NCBI RefSeq assembly: GCF_005937885.2
Contig: NZ_CP042176.1
Coordinates: forward strand, 1,793,501-1,857,500
Direction of reading: 5' to 3'
DNA length: 64,000 nucleotides
DNA from: Bradyrhizobium sp. KBS0727
GTDB taxonomy: Bacteria; Pseudomonadota; Alphaproteobacteria; Rhizobiales; Xanthobacteraceae
In this document: piece by piece, positions 1 to 8,056 of the stretch
Position numbering within the stretch: the stretch's first letter is position 1
Layout: every line of letters starts with the position of its first letter
Position numbers and translations under genes: made by a program
The notes under the pieces: model-generated
What the model saw: only the letters and a program-made list of their open reading frames with translations
Told to the model about the DNA's origin: nothing
Database searches by the model: none

Positions 1-545
1 TAATCGCGTTCCGTTGCCTCGGGCAGGCCGGGATCCCGGCCGAACAGGCGTTTTGCTTCGGCCACCGAAAATCCCGCCAGATGGGTCGCCTCGAGATAGG
101 CCGCGCCGCGGTCGGCGGCCTTGATCGCCTGCGTGATTTCATCGGCCAGATCAGGCGGCAGGCCGAAGCGGATATGGATCGCCGCCAGCAGGCGTTTTTC
201 CACCACCTTGTAGTCACCGCCGAGCACCGCCTTGAACGGCGAGATCATGTCGCCGATGACATATTCCGGCGCGTCGTGCAGCAAGGCCGCGAGCCGGAAG
301 CGCACATCCACGCGCGGCATCTGCTCGCGCAAGACCAGTTCGACCAGCAGCGTGTGCTGCGCCACCGAGAAAATATGCGCGCCGCTGGTCTGCCCGTTCC
401 ACCGCGCGACGCGCGCCAGCCCGTGGGCGATGTCCGATATTTCGATATCGAGCGGCGAAGGGTCGAGCAGATCGAGCCGCCGCCCCGACAGCATCCGCTG
501 CCAGGCCCGCGTCATGTCGGGCGCGAACGGCTTGCGGGCGGTCAT
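1..545 (-). CDS. HD-domain phosphohydrolase (YfbR-like), 3' end cut by window edge
   Basis: I translated this frame by hand; 181 codons are open from an ATG at 545 to the left edge with no stop. An HD-superfamily pattern is visible: a histidine in SVAQHTLLVE, the HD pair in LLHDAPEY, and a later aspartate in the helix that reads AIKAADRGAAYLE. This arrangement is that of metal-dependent phosphohydrolases related to YfbR (5'-deoxynucleotidases, COG1896). The start codon overlaps the stop of the upstream tag gene as ATGA, so the two are probably translationally coupled in one minus-strand operon with the ygfZ-like gene. Family members are only slightly longer than the visible part, so little is missing. 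Substrate cannot be told from sequence. Confidence 0.75.
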   Translation of the reverse strand, partial: MTARKPFAPDMTRAWQRMLSGRRLDLLDPSPLDIEISDIAHGLARVARWNGQTSGAHIFSVAQHTLLVELVLREQMPRVDVRFRLAALLHDAPEYVIGDMISPFKAVLGGDYKVVEKRLLAAIHIRFGLPPDLADEITQAIKAADRGAAYLEATHLAGFSVAEAKRLFGRDPGLPEATERD

Positions 546-1168
546 TTGGTTTTGATGCGGGGTTTTCGAAGTTTTGCGCTACAGGTTTCGTGGCAGAAGC
601 ACGTCACCAGATGGTCGTTGACCATGCCGGTGGCCTGCATGAAGGCGTAGACGATGGTCGGGCCGACGAACTTGAAGCCGCGTGCGGCGAGCTCTTTTGA
701 CATTTTGATCGAGACCGGCGTCGAGGCCGGCACGCTGGCGGTGGTCTTGAACTTGTTCACGACAGGTTTGCCGTCGACAAAGTCCCACAGGTATTTCGAA
801 AACCCTGCGCCTTCCTCCATGATCTTCAGATAGCCCTTGGCGCTGTTGATGGCGCCCTCGATCTTGGCGCGGTTGCGGACGATGCCGGCATCGTTCATCA
901 GCGCGTGAACTTTCTTCTCGTTGTAGCGCGCGATCTTTTCCGGCTGGAAGTCGTCAAAGGCTTTACGAAAGTTCTCGCGCTTGCGCAGAATCGTGATCCA
1001 CGACAGGCCGGCCTGGAACCCGTCCAGGATCAGCTTTTCATACAGCGCGCGGTCGTCATATTCCGGCACGCCCCATTCGGTGTCGTGATATTCCATGTAG
1101 AACGGGTCTTCGCCCGGCCACGGACAGCGGGTCTTGCCGTCGGCGTGCAGGCGCGCGGATCTGCTCAT
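542..1168 (-). CDS. tag: DNA-3-methyladenine glycosylase I
   Basis: This is a 208-residue TAG-type base excision enzyme that removes 3-methyladenine from alkylated DNA. The zinc-binding set of the family is visible: Cys15 near the N-terminus, His28 in the YHDTEWG motif, and the C-terminal His and Cys in NDHLVTCFCH. The signature QAGLSWITIL follows a glycosylase helix. In E. coli TAG the residue just before the GxQAGLSW motif is a glutamate (E38) that contacts the base; here it is aspartate (LDGFQAGLSW), a conservative change. The gene lies 24 bp after the ygfZ-like gene and overlaps the HD gene by four bases, forming a three-gene minus-strand operon. Confidence 0.93.
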   Translation of the reverse strand: MSRSARLHADGKTRCPWPGEDPFYMEYHDTEWGVPEYDDRALYEKLILDGFQAGLSWITILRKRENFRKAFDDFQPEKIARYNEKKVHALMNDAGIVRNRAKIEGAINSAKGYLKIMEEGAGFSKYLWDFVDGKPVVNKFKTTASVPASTPVSIKMSKELAARGFKFVGPTIVYAFMQATGMVNDHLVTCFCHETCSAKLRKPRIKTK

Positions 1169-1192
1169 TGTAACTGGCTCATCGGAATTTTC

Positions 1193-2074
1193 TCATGCGA
1201 CGGTCTGTTTCGGCGTCGGCCGAACGTCGTCGGGATCGGCCAGATGGATCGCAAGGCCGCCCGCGCTCAAACTCGCGCCGGCTTCGAGCGCGTCGGCGAC
1301 GCGATCGGTCCGCAGCAGCGCCAGCCCGTTGCCGCCTGATGTCGAGCCCATGATGCCCATAGTTTTTTCGCCGGCGAGAACGGGTGTGCCGGCCTCTGGC
1401 GAGAAGTCGTCGAGAACGATCCGCACGATCCTTGTGCGCGCGGTGCCGCGATGCTGCATCCGCGACACCACCTCCTGGCCGACATAGCAGCCCTTGTCGA
1501 AATCGACGCCATGCAGCCGGTCCATGTTGGTCTCGTGCGGAAACGCGTCGCCATACATGAAATCGAGCCCGCCGCGCGGCACGCCCGCCTTGATGCGATG
1601 CGCCTCATAGGCCTCGCTGTCGACGAGGTCGGCGCCAACGAGGCCGGCCACTTTTGGTGCCAGTTCCTCCGGCACCAGAATGCGCCAGCCCAGCCCTTCA
1701 TGGCGCGGATCGGCGAATGAAAGATCGGGCTTCATGGCGGGTTCGCCGTCCCACACCGCCAGCACGCCGAGGCTGTCGGACAAATCCTCCACCACGACCT
1801 TGGCGCGCAGCTTGTAGAAGCCGAGCTTGGTGGCGAGGCCGGCCGCCAGCGGGCGCGGGACATCGATCAGGAAGCCGCCGCCATGGCCTGACGGGGCTTC
1901 GGTGATCAGGAAATCGGTCGTGATCTTGCCCTGCGGCGTCAGCAGCGCGCCGAACCGGCCAAGGCCCGGCCGCAGCAGCGTCACATCTGTGGTGACAAGC
2001 CCGTTGAGGAAGTTCCGGGCATCCTCGCCCGCGACCTTGATCACGCCTCGGTCCGGAAGGAACGCTGCTTTCAT
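1193..2074 (-). CDS. ygfZ: Folate-binding protein YgfZ/GcvT-like (iron-sulfur cluster maintenance)
   Basis: The 293-residue product carries the family hallmark KGCYVGQE (near residue 200) followed by a basic RMQHRGTARTR stretch, which identifies tetrahydrofolate-dependent YgfZ/IBA57 proteins that assist repair or assembly of certain Fe-S enzymes. The N-terminal half (DARNFLNGLVTTDV, GALLTPQGKI) matches the GcvT-like fold. The frame stays open upstream to 2320, but that extension has no family similarity and I placed the start at the ATG at 2074, where the conserved protein begins (MKAAFLPDRGVIKV). The ribosome-binding site there is weak. It is the first gene of an operon with tag and the HD hydrolase. 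Confidence 0.9.
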   Translation of the reverse strand: MKAAFLPDRGVIKVAGEDARNFLNGLVTTDVTLLRPGLGRFGALLTPQGKITTDFLITEAPSGHGGGFLIDVPRPLAAGLATKLGFYKLRAKVVVEDLSDSLGVLAVWDGEPAMKPDLSFADPRHEGLGWRILVPEELAPKVAGLVGADLVDSEAYEAHRIKAGVPRGGLDFMYGDAFPHETNMDRLHGVDFDKGCYVGQEVVSRMQHRGTARTRIVRIVLDDFSPEAGTPVLAGEKTMGIMGSTSGGNGLALLRTDRVADALEAGASLSAGGLAIHLADPDDVRPTPKQTVA

Positions 2075-2530
2075 GCAAAAATCTCGTGTGACATCTGTCG
2101 GGGAACGTAAGCCGCCGGGGCATAAACGACAAGGCCCGAGGGTGCCAGGGCGCCGCGGATGCGCGCCCGATGATAGGCTGACAGGTGTTACCCCAACCAT
2201 CGCCGTCGTCACCCGGCTGTGCGTAATTGCGCACTGGAGCCGGAGACCCGCCATGGAAGCCACAAAAGCGCTCGGCTTGACGAGCCTCCGACACTCCGCG
2301 CCAACGAGGTGGTCGAGCAAGGTTTGCCAACTTCCGAAATCGGCACAAAACGGATATGCGAGGCCGCGCGGCGATGTCCGTTATCGGGGGCAGAACGGAA
2401 GTCGCATTTCAAGGCCGCTAGGTCGCCTTTTGACCCCAAAGCGGACATCAGGCCTTTCTTTTTGATAAGGTCGGCCGCGCACAATCGGAACACCTTAGAG
2501 GACCACGCTGACTATCGAAGGAGAAGTCGA
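2075..2530. other. Intergenic region without a supported gene; holds a repeat copy
   Basis: This stretch separates two divergently read genes. ORFs crossing it in several frames look like non-coding translation rather than proteins. Its right half contains one of the degenerate GATGTCCG-type repeats described separately, followed by a reverse-complementary piece (AAAGCGGACATC at about 2438-2449). The ribosome-binding site of the next gene (GAAGGAG) is at 2517-2523. I see no recognisable promoter motif that I would defend. Confidence 0.5.
2332..2405. repeat. Degenerate GATGTCCG-type intergenic repeat, copy a
   Basis: The copy reads as a left block (CGGCACAAAACGGATATG) and, after a short spacer, a right block (GCGATGTCCGTTATCGGGG then CAGAACGGAAGTCG). 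The same two blocks in the same order recur near 4829, 6068 and 6836, with partial copies near 3008 and 8057. Copies differ by many substitutions but keep block order and spacing. Confidence 0.65.
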
Positions 2531-2968
2531 TTGGAAAAATCTCCCAAGGATACGCTCGTTGGCACCTGGGTTCAGGTCTCGCTTGATACTGTCGCCGCTG
2601 ACGGTACGAGGCGGCCGCTCTACGGTGAAAATGCGAAGGGCATGATTATCTACACCAGCAATGGATATTTCACGCTCATGCAGGCGAGCATCGATCTCCC
2701 TAAACTCAAGTCAGGTCTACCATCAAGAGCGACGCCTGAAGAGGCCAAAGCTGTGATCGCCAACTCCATCGCCTATTTCGGTAAGTACTCGTTAGACGAA
2801 ACCAGTATGGTTCTTAGTCTCGATATTCAGGCCAGCACCTTCGCAAATCTGACTGGCAATCCTTCAGAAAAGCGCAACGTCACTTCACTGACTGATAGCG
2901 AATTGAAATTCAACAGACCATTTGTGAAAGACGTAACCCTAGAAGCCGTCTTCAAGCGGGCCGAATAA
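2531..2968 (+). CDS. Lipocalin-like domain protein
   Basis: The 145-residue product begins with a TTG start at 2531, chosen because GAAGGAG lies eight bases upstream and conserved sequence begins at once (DTLVGTWVQVSLDTV). The segment LVGTW, then YGENAKGMIIYTSNGYFTLMQ, is typical of the 'lipocalin-like domain' family (PF13924), small beta-barrel proteins whose ligand is usually unknown. There is no signal peptide with this start. The longer reading frame upstream of 2531 passes through a repeat and looks non-coding. The gene stands alone between two repeat copies. I am sure it is a gene and fairly sure of the family; function is unknown. Confidence 0.8.
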   Translation: MEKSPKDTLVGTWVQVSLDTVAADGTRRPLYGENAKGMIIYTSNGYFTLMQASIDLPKLKSGLPSRATPEEAKAVIANSIAYFGKYSLDETSMVLSLDIQASTFANLTGNPSEKRNVTSLTDSELKFNRPFVKDVTLEAVFKRAE

Positions 2969-3007
2969 GCGCGTCTGCACAGGTCCGGTTCTGGCCCATA
3001 GCGTCAG

Positions 3008-3057
3008 TTGTTGCGTTGCAAAGCGATGTCCGGAGTTGGGGGTAAAGCGGACCTGCC
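3008..3057. repeat. GATGTCCG-type repeat, partial copy b
   Basis: The sequence TTGTTGCGTTGCAAAGC followed by GATGTCCGGAGTTGGGGG and TAAAGCGGACCTGCC resembles the 3' half of the family and shares the GCTGCGTTGCA-like lead-in found at 8057. It lies 40 bp after the lipocalin-like gene. Confidence 0.5.
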
Positions 3058-3154
3058 GATGAGGCCGGGACTTCTCAGTTTGACCCAAGGGAGACATTCG
3101 CGCTTCACGACGACTTGGCGACCTTCAATCAGGTTGGCCAATTCCGACGTCTCC

Positions 3155-3388
3155 CTAGCCGCCCCACTCGGAGGCGCTCCTTCCGTTCCACATCAATCCG
3201 CCCGCGGACACGCTGGTTGGACCGTTTGGTTTGCCGTAATTCGGATGCGAAGAACCTGATCTGACCAGCGGTATATCCCTATGCAAGTGGTAGGTCCTGA
3301 CGCTCGGCTTATGACGAACCGTGTTTGCAAGCGCGAACGTACTCGAGAGCGCGAAGGCAGAGGCTAATGCTATTGTCGTGAGTTTCAT
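3155..3388 (-). CDS. Small exported protein of unknown function
   Basis: The product is 77 residues. It starts at the ATG at 3388, which gives an immediate Sec-type signal peptide (MKLTTIALASAFALSSTFALA) with a likely cleavage after ALA, and AGGAC upstream as a ribosome-binding site; the frame is open further upstream but without coding character. The mature part is about 56 residues, rich in Ser, Gly, His, Pro and Asn and ends in SASEWGG. No domain is recognised. Short proteins of this style are common in Bradyrhizobium. It lies just downstream of another small exported protein on the same strand. Confidence 0.6.
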   Translation of the reverse strand: MKLTTIALASAFALSSTFALANTVRHKPSVRTYHLHRDIPLVRSGSSHPNYGKPNGPTSVSAGGLMWNGRSASEWGG

Positions 3389-3425
3389 GTTTTCGTCCTC
3401 GTGTGGCTCCACGCGCGGGTCAATG

Positions 3426-3704
3426 TCAGAATGCATTCTTAAATTGCGCGAGATAGTCGGGGCTCCCATAGACCCACATGGGCTCGTCACATTGTTGTGG
3501 GCCTTGGTCGTTCATGCAGGCGAAGCTCCATGGCGGAGCTACGATCTCGCGGCCTTCGATCCTGTATCCCTGCAACCGACTGCCAACTGCCGGTCGAGTG
3601 CCGATATGCGCTCGATTGCTGCTTTTGTCGGTTCGCACAGGAGTCGCTCGGGTCGCGAAAGATGGCACAAGCAATAGCGCCGCCAGAAGGTATGTGATCT
3701 TCAT
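3426..3704 (-). CDS. Small exported protein of unknown function
   Basis: A 92-residue product with a Sec-type signal peptide (MKITYLLAALLLVPSFATRA) starts at 3704 behind GGAAG. The mature part has two cysteines (FACMNDQGPQQC) that could form a disulfide and a C-terminal aromatic stretch (MWVYGSPDYLAQF). I do not recognise the family. It is followed 37 bp later by the other small exported gene and may be co-transcribed with it. Confidence 0.65.
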   Translation of the reverse strand: MKITYLLAALLLVPSFATRATPVRTDKSSNRAHIGTRPAVGSRLQGYRIEGREIVAPPWSFACMNDQGPQQCDEPMWVYGSPDYLAQFKNAF

Positions 3705-4070
3705 CGTTCACTTCCTTGATTGAGCCTCGCGCTAGCGGAGGCATGTCCGCCTCTGAAAGAAAGATCGAGATTGGAGTCTGGATATTTCCCGATCACGCAA
3801 ATGTTTGGCGGTTTTGCCATCTGTCTCGATGAGGCAGACATTGCATGGGTTCACGGCAAGGCAGGGCCACTTCTGTACCGGCGAGCCATGTCGTGATTGG
3901 AGAGGCGCATATGGGAGGGTTGGGGCCGTTAGCACGCTTGGAGGCGGCGGGGCAGGAGCACGGCCGGACTACCCATTAGCGACATTGGTCCCTTCGTCGT
4001 CGACAATAAGGTGTCCTTCTGCCAGACTTCTCACATGTCCGCGTAGCCGGACTTCAATGGGAGGATCGTT
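3705..4070. other. Intergenic region, no supported gene
   Basis: About 366 bases between a minus-strand and a plus-strand gene. Short open frames exist on both strands but none has a convincing start, ribosome-binding site or recognisable product, and no repeat of the local family is obvious. The ribosome-binding site of the cupin gene (GGGAGGATC) is at its right end. Confidence 0.5.
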
Positions 4071-4496
4071 ATGCTAACACGGAGAGGGTTTGCGGGGGTC
4101 GCGGCCTGTGCGATCTGCGGCGTTGCAGGGTTTGCTGCAAGCGAGGCATTCGCTCAAGGTTCAGCTGCAACAACGGCAAATGGCGTCACAAGGAAGATCT
4201 TGAGCCGGACGGATGGACCGGCCTCGGGCTATGAAACAATCATCATGGATGTGACACTCGACCCCGGAGCGACCGTCGGCCGTCATACTCATCCCGGTAT
4301 CGAGTCGACTTACATCATGGAAGGTGAAATCGAGCTTCCCATTCAAGGCCGACCGACGCAGATGCTGAAAGCCGGTGACGCGTTCCAAGTCCCGCCAGAA
4401 ACCCCGCATGCTGGCGGCAAGCCGACGACGGCCAAGACGAGGCTGCTGGTCAATTACATCGTTGAAAAAGGTAAGCCGCTCGCAACCCCGGCTTAA
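4071..4496 (+). CDS. Exported cupin-domain protein
   Basis: The 141-residue protein has an N-terminus with twin arginines (LTRRGFAGVAAC) followed by a hydrophobic, alanine-rich segment ending near AFAQG, suggesting Tat or Sec export. The rest is one cupin barrel: the first metal motif is HTHPGIESTYIMEGE (two histidines and a glutamate), and the second is FQVPPETPHAGG with a final histidine. Such small cupins bind a metal and act on diverse small molecules, so no substrate is inferred. GGGAGG lies just before the ATG. It stands alone; downstream is a decayed gene and a repeat. Confidence 0.85.
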   Translation: MLTRRGFAGVAACAICGVAGFAASEAFAQGSAATTANGVTRKILSRTDGPASGYETIIMDVTLDPGATVGRHTHPGIESTYIMEGEIELPIQGRPTQMLKAGDAFQVPPETPHAGGKPTTAKTRLLVNYIVEKGKPLATPA

Positions 4497-4518
4497 GAAA
4501 TTAGTCCAAAGAGGTCGC

Positions 4519-4705
4519 CTGGTTGGACTGTTCGGCATCTCGGTGGTGATCGGCCCAGAGCGCGCCGGTCGCGCCCGAACCGCCACCGGCCGCGGCTCCC
4601 AAGCAGACGCCTACTGCGAAACAAGCACCGCCGCTGAAGCAAAACAATGCCACCGCACCAGCACCAGACCAGACCACGCCAAAGCAGGACGGCGGAAAGA
4701 AGTAG
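4519..4705 (+). pseudogene. Decayed gene for an exported Pro/Ala/Gln-rich protein
   Basis: From 4550 to the stop TAG at 4703-4705 the frame encodes a low-complexity tail with real composition bias (APVAPEPPPAAAPKQ, then QAPPLKQNN, then TPKQDGGKK). This frame has no start codon and is closed by TGA at 4547. The next frame, just upstream (about 4519-4555), encodes a hydrophobic signal-like segment (LVGLFGISVVIGP). One frameshift near 4550 would join a signal peptide end (ending in AQSAP) to the tail. No intact start was found upstream. I read this as a remnant; chance low complexity is the alternative. Confidence 0.35.
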
Positions 4706-4828
4706 CCACGACTACCCTGCAACAGCAGAGCCAGCGCTGATCGTGGAAAACTATTATCAGGTTTAAATTGAAAGCAGCCGTCGGGTGGCTTTTTCTTGTG
4801 CCAACTCTTGTCAGCGCAGAACTGCCGC

Positions 4829-4900
4829 AATTGGCACTTTTCGGACCTGACGCACCGGATTGGCGATGTCCGCTGATTGGGGAAGAACGGAAGTTCGCGG
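4829..4900. repeat. GATGTCCG-type intergenic repeat, copy c
   Basis: Left block AATTGGCACTTTTCGGACC and right block GCGATGTCCGCTGATTGGGG followed by AAGAACGGAAGTTCG keep the order and spacing seen in copy a. It lies between the decayed gene and the first TrpX-like protein gene. Confidence 0.65.
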
Positions 4901-5045
4901 CGCGCTGTCGAAGTGACGCGATTGATCCAACTGAGACATCGAGCCTGATCAATATCTGAGGCCGGTTGGGTGCCATTTCTCACTCGCGGCCCATTCGCAA
5001 AATGCTAGGCTTTACGCACAGGACGAGATGTTCTTTGGGGGACAC

Positions 5046-6035
5046 ATGCATCGGCGCGAGTTCATTGGCCTTCTTGCCGGCGCAGCGGCTCTGAGGCCGC
5101 TCAAGGCGCGGGCGCAGCAGCCGGCGGGAAAAGTCACCCGAATCGGGTACCTGGGCGTTGCGTCGGTTTCTGAAGGTGCTCGCGGCGCCAAGGCCTTTGA
5201 AACAGGACTTCGTGACCTGGGCCACCTCGACGGGAAGTCCCTCGTCATCGAATATCGCTGGGCGAATGGACGGCACGAACAGCTTGACGTCCTTGCAACG
5301 GAGCTGGTTCGGCTGCCGGTGGATGTTATCGTTGCTCCAACGACGGCAGCTGCCATAGCAGCCAGGAATGCTACCGCGACCATCCCCATCGTCTTCGCAA
5401 CCGTTTCCGCGCCCGTTGAATTAGGACTTGTCGACAGCCTCGCGAGACCCGGGGGAAACATCACCGGGCTGGCTTACTATATTTCTCCCGAGATCGTCGG
5501 CAAACAGCTACAGCTACTCCAGCAGACCGGAGCCCAGATATCCCGCGTGGCTGTTCTGTCGGTGCCATTCAACATGGGCCATCCCCCGCTATTGGCTGAA
5601 GCCAAGCAGGTTGCGGGATCATTGGGAGTGCAACTTCGAATAATCGAGGTGCGGGGGCCGGATGATTTCGAGGGTGCTTTCCGGACGATGGTTGAAGAGC
5701 GCACAGCGGCACTGCTGGTGCTGCCGGATCCGAGACTTGGAGAACATCGGATGGCATTGGGCAATCTCGCGTTAAAGAGTGGGCTGCCGACAATGTTCGG
5801 TTCGAGAGAGGACCTGGCAGTTGGCTGCCTGATGGCCTACGGAGCCGTCCGGTTTGATCTCATCAGACGAGCCGCTACCTACGTGGACAAGATTATCAAG
5901 GGCGCAAAGCCGTCTGACTTGCCTGTCGAGCAGCCGACCAAGTTCGAGTTAGTGATCAATCTCAGGACTGCCAAGGCACTCGGTCTCGAACTGCCGACAT
6001 CGCTGCTGCTGAGCGCCGACGAGGTGATCGAATAG
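5046..6035 (+). CDS. ABC transporter substrate-binding protein, TrpX/YtfQ-like ABC_sub_bind family
   Basis: The 329-residue product belongs to the PF04392 family, which is greatly expanded in Bradyrhizobium. The start at 5046 gives a typical leader with paired arginines (MHRREFIGLLAGAAAL) and a cleavage region at KARAQQ, consistent with export. Family hallmarks include DVIVAPTTAAAIAA, the hinge LARPGGNITGLA near residue 137, and the C-terminal block PTKFELVINLRTAKALG. No permease or ATPase gene is adjacent, so it is an orphan binding protein. A related paralogue lies 1 kb downstream. Ligands of this family vary (tryptophan, sugars, others), and none is assigned here. Confidence 0.9.
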   Translation: MHRREFIGLLAGAAALRPLKARAQQPAGKVTRIGYLGVASVSEGARGAKAFETGLRDLGHLDGKSLVIEYRWANGRHEQLDVLATELVRLPVDVIVAPTTAAAIAARNATATIPIVFATVSAPVELGLVDSLARPGGNITGLAYYISPEIVGKQLQLLQQTGAQISRVAVLSVPFNMGHPPLLAEAKQVAGSLGVQLRIIEVRGPDDFEGAFRTMVEERTAALLVLPDPRLGEHRMALGNLALKSGLPTMFGSREDLAVGCLMAYGAVRFDLIRRAATYVDKIIKGAKPSDLPVEQPTKFELVINLRTAKALGLELPTSLLLSADEVIE

Positions 6036-6067
6036 AGATGTTGATTTGCTGCGGTGCATGAGTCTCT

Positions 6068-6140
6068 GTTGGCACCAAACGGACATGCCAGCGGCCTTCC
6101 GCGACGTCCGCTCATCGGGGCAAAGCAGACGTCAAGCCGA
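6068..6140. repeat. GATGTCCG-type intergenic repeat, copy d
   Basis: Left block GTTGGCACCAAACGGACATG and right block GCGACGTCCGCTCATCGGGG followed by CAAAGCAGACGTC. It starts 33 bp after the stop of the binding-protein gene and is preceded by TTGCTGCGGTGCATGAGTC, a lead-in also found after the second binding-protein gene (near 8057). Confidence 0.65.
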
Positions 6141-6274
6141 CGGGCCAATACTTCCGTTTTTGGACCCCTTTCGGACGTTGCATCCAAAACCCCAACGTGG
6201 AAGGCTGCGGTGAGCGGGACGCCAAACTCCGCCCTACGTACGACTGCAGCAAGTGTGGTGAGGAGCAGCGCGAG

Positions 6275-6814
6275 ATGAGGCACGGCATCACCTCGGTGGG
6301 CGCGATTGTCGTCTTGTGCAGTTTCACAGCATCGAACGCGGAAAGCCCGCGACAGGACGATCCTGTCGAAGTTACGAGATCGTTTTTGGGGGCATGGGCT
6401 GCGAGTAGTGTAGATGACCTTATGGGGTTTATGGCGAGCGACGCGGTCGTGGTGGGCAGCAGCGGAACAAAGTATGCTGATGAGGCGTCAGTGCGCCAAG
6501 TGATTGGTCGTCTCAAGGGTTTGCAAAATCGTGATTATGAAGTGCGCTTGGACGGCGACAGGGTCGCTGCTCACGGTAAGACCTATGGCTATGTCCCTTA
6601 CGTCGATCTGGGCATAGAGCCCGGCGAATGGGACAGTTCGACCGTGGTCAAGAACGGACGCATCGTGTATTACGAGTGGCATTACACGCCGGAATTCAAC
6701 GCGCAGCTCGAGCAAGCCTGCCTCCGAAAACCAGACTATATGTTTGGACGAACACGGTGCCTGGATTTCGCAACGCAGGCCAAGGCACACACGGAGAACG
6801 CTAAGCGCAAATGA
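6275..6814 (+). CDS. Exported NTF2/SnoaL-like protein
   Basis: I start this at the ATG at 6275, nine bases after AGGAG, which gives a 179-residue product with a short signal peptide (MRHGITSVGAIVVLCSF, cleavage near SNA). The body looks like an NTF2/SnoaL-type cone fold: a first helix FLGAWAASSVDDLMGFM, the strand DAVVVGSSG, a helix SVRQVIGRLKGLQ and strands that end in GRIVYYEWHYT. Cysteines appear near the C-terminus (QACLRKPDYMFGRTRC) and could pair in the periplasm. No catalytic assignment is possible. It sits alone between two repeat copies. Confidence 0.7.
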   Translation: MRHGITSVGAIVVLCSFTASNAESPRQDDPVEVTRSFLGAWAASSVDDLMGFMASDAVVVGSSGTKYADEASVRQVIGRLKGLQNRDYEVRLDGDRVAAHGKTYGYVPYVDLGIEPGEWDSSTVVKNGRIVYYEWHYTPEFNAQLEQACLRKPDYMFGRTRCLDFATQAKAHTENAKRK

Positions 6815-6835
6815 CCGTGTTTTGGTGACCGATCG

Positions 6836-6905
6836 TGGCATGAAACGGACTAGCCGAGCGGGTCGGGTGATGTCCGTTGACCGGGGTGGACCGGAAGCGG
6901 CTGGC
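6836..6905. repeat. GATGTCCG-type intergenic repeat, copy e
   Basis: Left block CATGAAACGGACTAGCC and right block GTGATGTCCGTTGACCGGGG followed by TGGACCGGAAGCGG. It begins about 20 bp after the stop of the NTF2-like gene. Confidence 0.6.
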
Positions 6906-7043
6906 CGACCGCAAGACCGACGCGAATGACCCAACTGCGACATTGGCTGTGCAGTGCGGTAGTGGCTTTCATGCGGTTTCAAGCCCCCATCAATGTGCCC
7001 GACCAAACCGCTACGATGGCGTCACCTGAACTTGGGAGCGGAC

Positions 7044-8048
7044 ATGAGACGGCGCGATTTCATCACGCTTTTCGGCGGCGCGGCAGCTACGTGGCCGCTC
7101 TCGGCCCGGGCGCAGCAATCGGCTAGGATGAAGCGGATCGCATTCGTTCACCCTTTCGCCAAAGTCAGCGAAATGAACGTGAGCAATCGAACGTATCAGC
7201 GTGCTTTTTTCGAGGAGCTAATTCGCCTTGGCTACATCGAGGGCCAAAACCTCGGGGTCGAACGATACTCTGGAGAAGGGCAATCCGAACGCTACGCCGA
7301 ACTGGTCCACAATGTCGTCAACACGCATCCCGACGTGATTGTAACGTTGGGCGCTCGTCTATCGTTGGACTTCAAGATGGCAACGACGACAATCCCGATT
7401 GTGACGATCATGTTCGATCCGGTTGCCCAAGGACTTGTGACCAGCATCGCGCGGCCGGGCGGAAACATCACAGGCGTCACCATCGCCGGGGGATTCGAGA
7501 TCATTGGAAAGCGCTTGGGACTGCTGGTCGAGGCGGTGCCGAAACTGTCCAGCGTCGGTTACCTTGCATCGCGACCATACTGGGAAGATACAAGAGGTGC
7601 GGCAGCGAGAGAGGCGGCCAAAAGGGCGGGCATTTCGTTGAAGGCTGCTCTGCTGGGCTCGGCCTTCAACGAGGCAGAATACCAGCGCATCTTCACGTCG
7701 ATGGAACAAGATCGTGCGGATGCGCTCATGGTATCTGAAGAGGTCGAGCAGATTGCAAGTCGCGCGACGATTGTCGAATTGACCGCAAAAGGCCGGATTC
7801 CCACAATTTATCCGAACCGCGAATTTGTCGAAGCTGGCGGACTGATGGCTTATTCAATCGATCTAGCTGTCAACTATCGCCATCTCGCCAATCAAATCGA
7901 TATGGTTCTTAAGGGTGCCAATCCGGGAGAAATCCCGTTTTACCAACCGACCAAATTCGAGCTGAGCATCAATCTCAAGACCGCGAAAGCGCTCGGCCTT
8001 CAAATGCCAGCGATACTACTCGCCAGCGCCGATCAGGTGATCGAATAG
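7044..8048 (+). CDS. ABC transporter substrate-binding protein, TrpX/YtfQ-like ABC_sub_bind family
   Basis: This 334-residue paralogue of the gene at 5046 has the same design: leader MRRRDFITLFGGAAAT with cleavage region SARAQQ, the hinge IARPGGNITGVT, and the C-terminal FYQPTKFELSINLKTAKALG. GGGAG precedes the ATG at 7044; the upstream in-frame extension is not conserved in style. Again no permease or ATPase is next to it. The two paralogues are clearly diverged from each other, so this is not a recent duplication. Both are followed by the same repeat lead-in. Ligand unknown. Confidence 0.9.
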   Translation: MRRRDFITLFGGAAATWPLSARAQQSARMKRIAFVHPFAKVSEMNVSNRTYQRAFFEELIRLGYIEGQNLGVERYSGEGQSERYAELVHNVVNTHPDVIVTLGARLSLDFKMATTTIPIVTIMFDPVAQGLVTSIARPGGNITGVTIAGGFEIIGKRLGLLVEAVPKLSSVGYLASRPYWEDTRGAAAREAAKRAGISLKAALLGSAFNEAEYQRIFTSMEQDRADALMVSEEVEQIASRATIVELTAKGRIPTIYPNREFVEAGGLMAYSIDLAVNYRHLANQIDMVLKGANPGEIPFYQPTKFELSINLKTAKALGLQMPAILLASADQVIE

Positions 8049-8056
8049 CGATCCTA

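Noticed and set aside
4501..4983. 160-codon minus-strand open frame after the cupin gene
   Set aside because: It runs antisense to the low-complexity remnant and through a repeat, with no ribosome-binding site or known motif.
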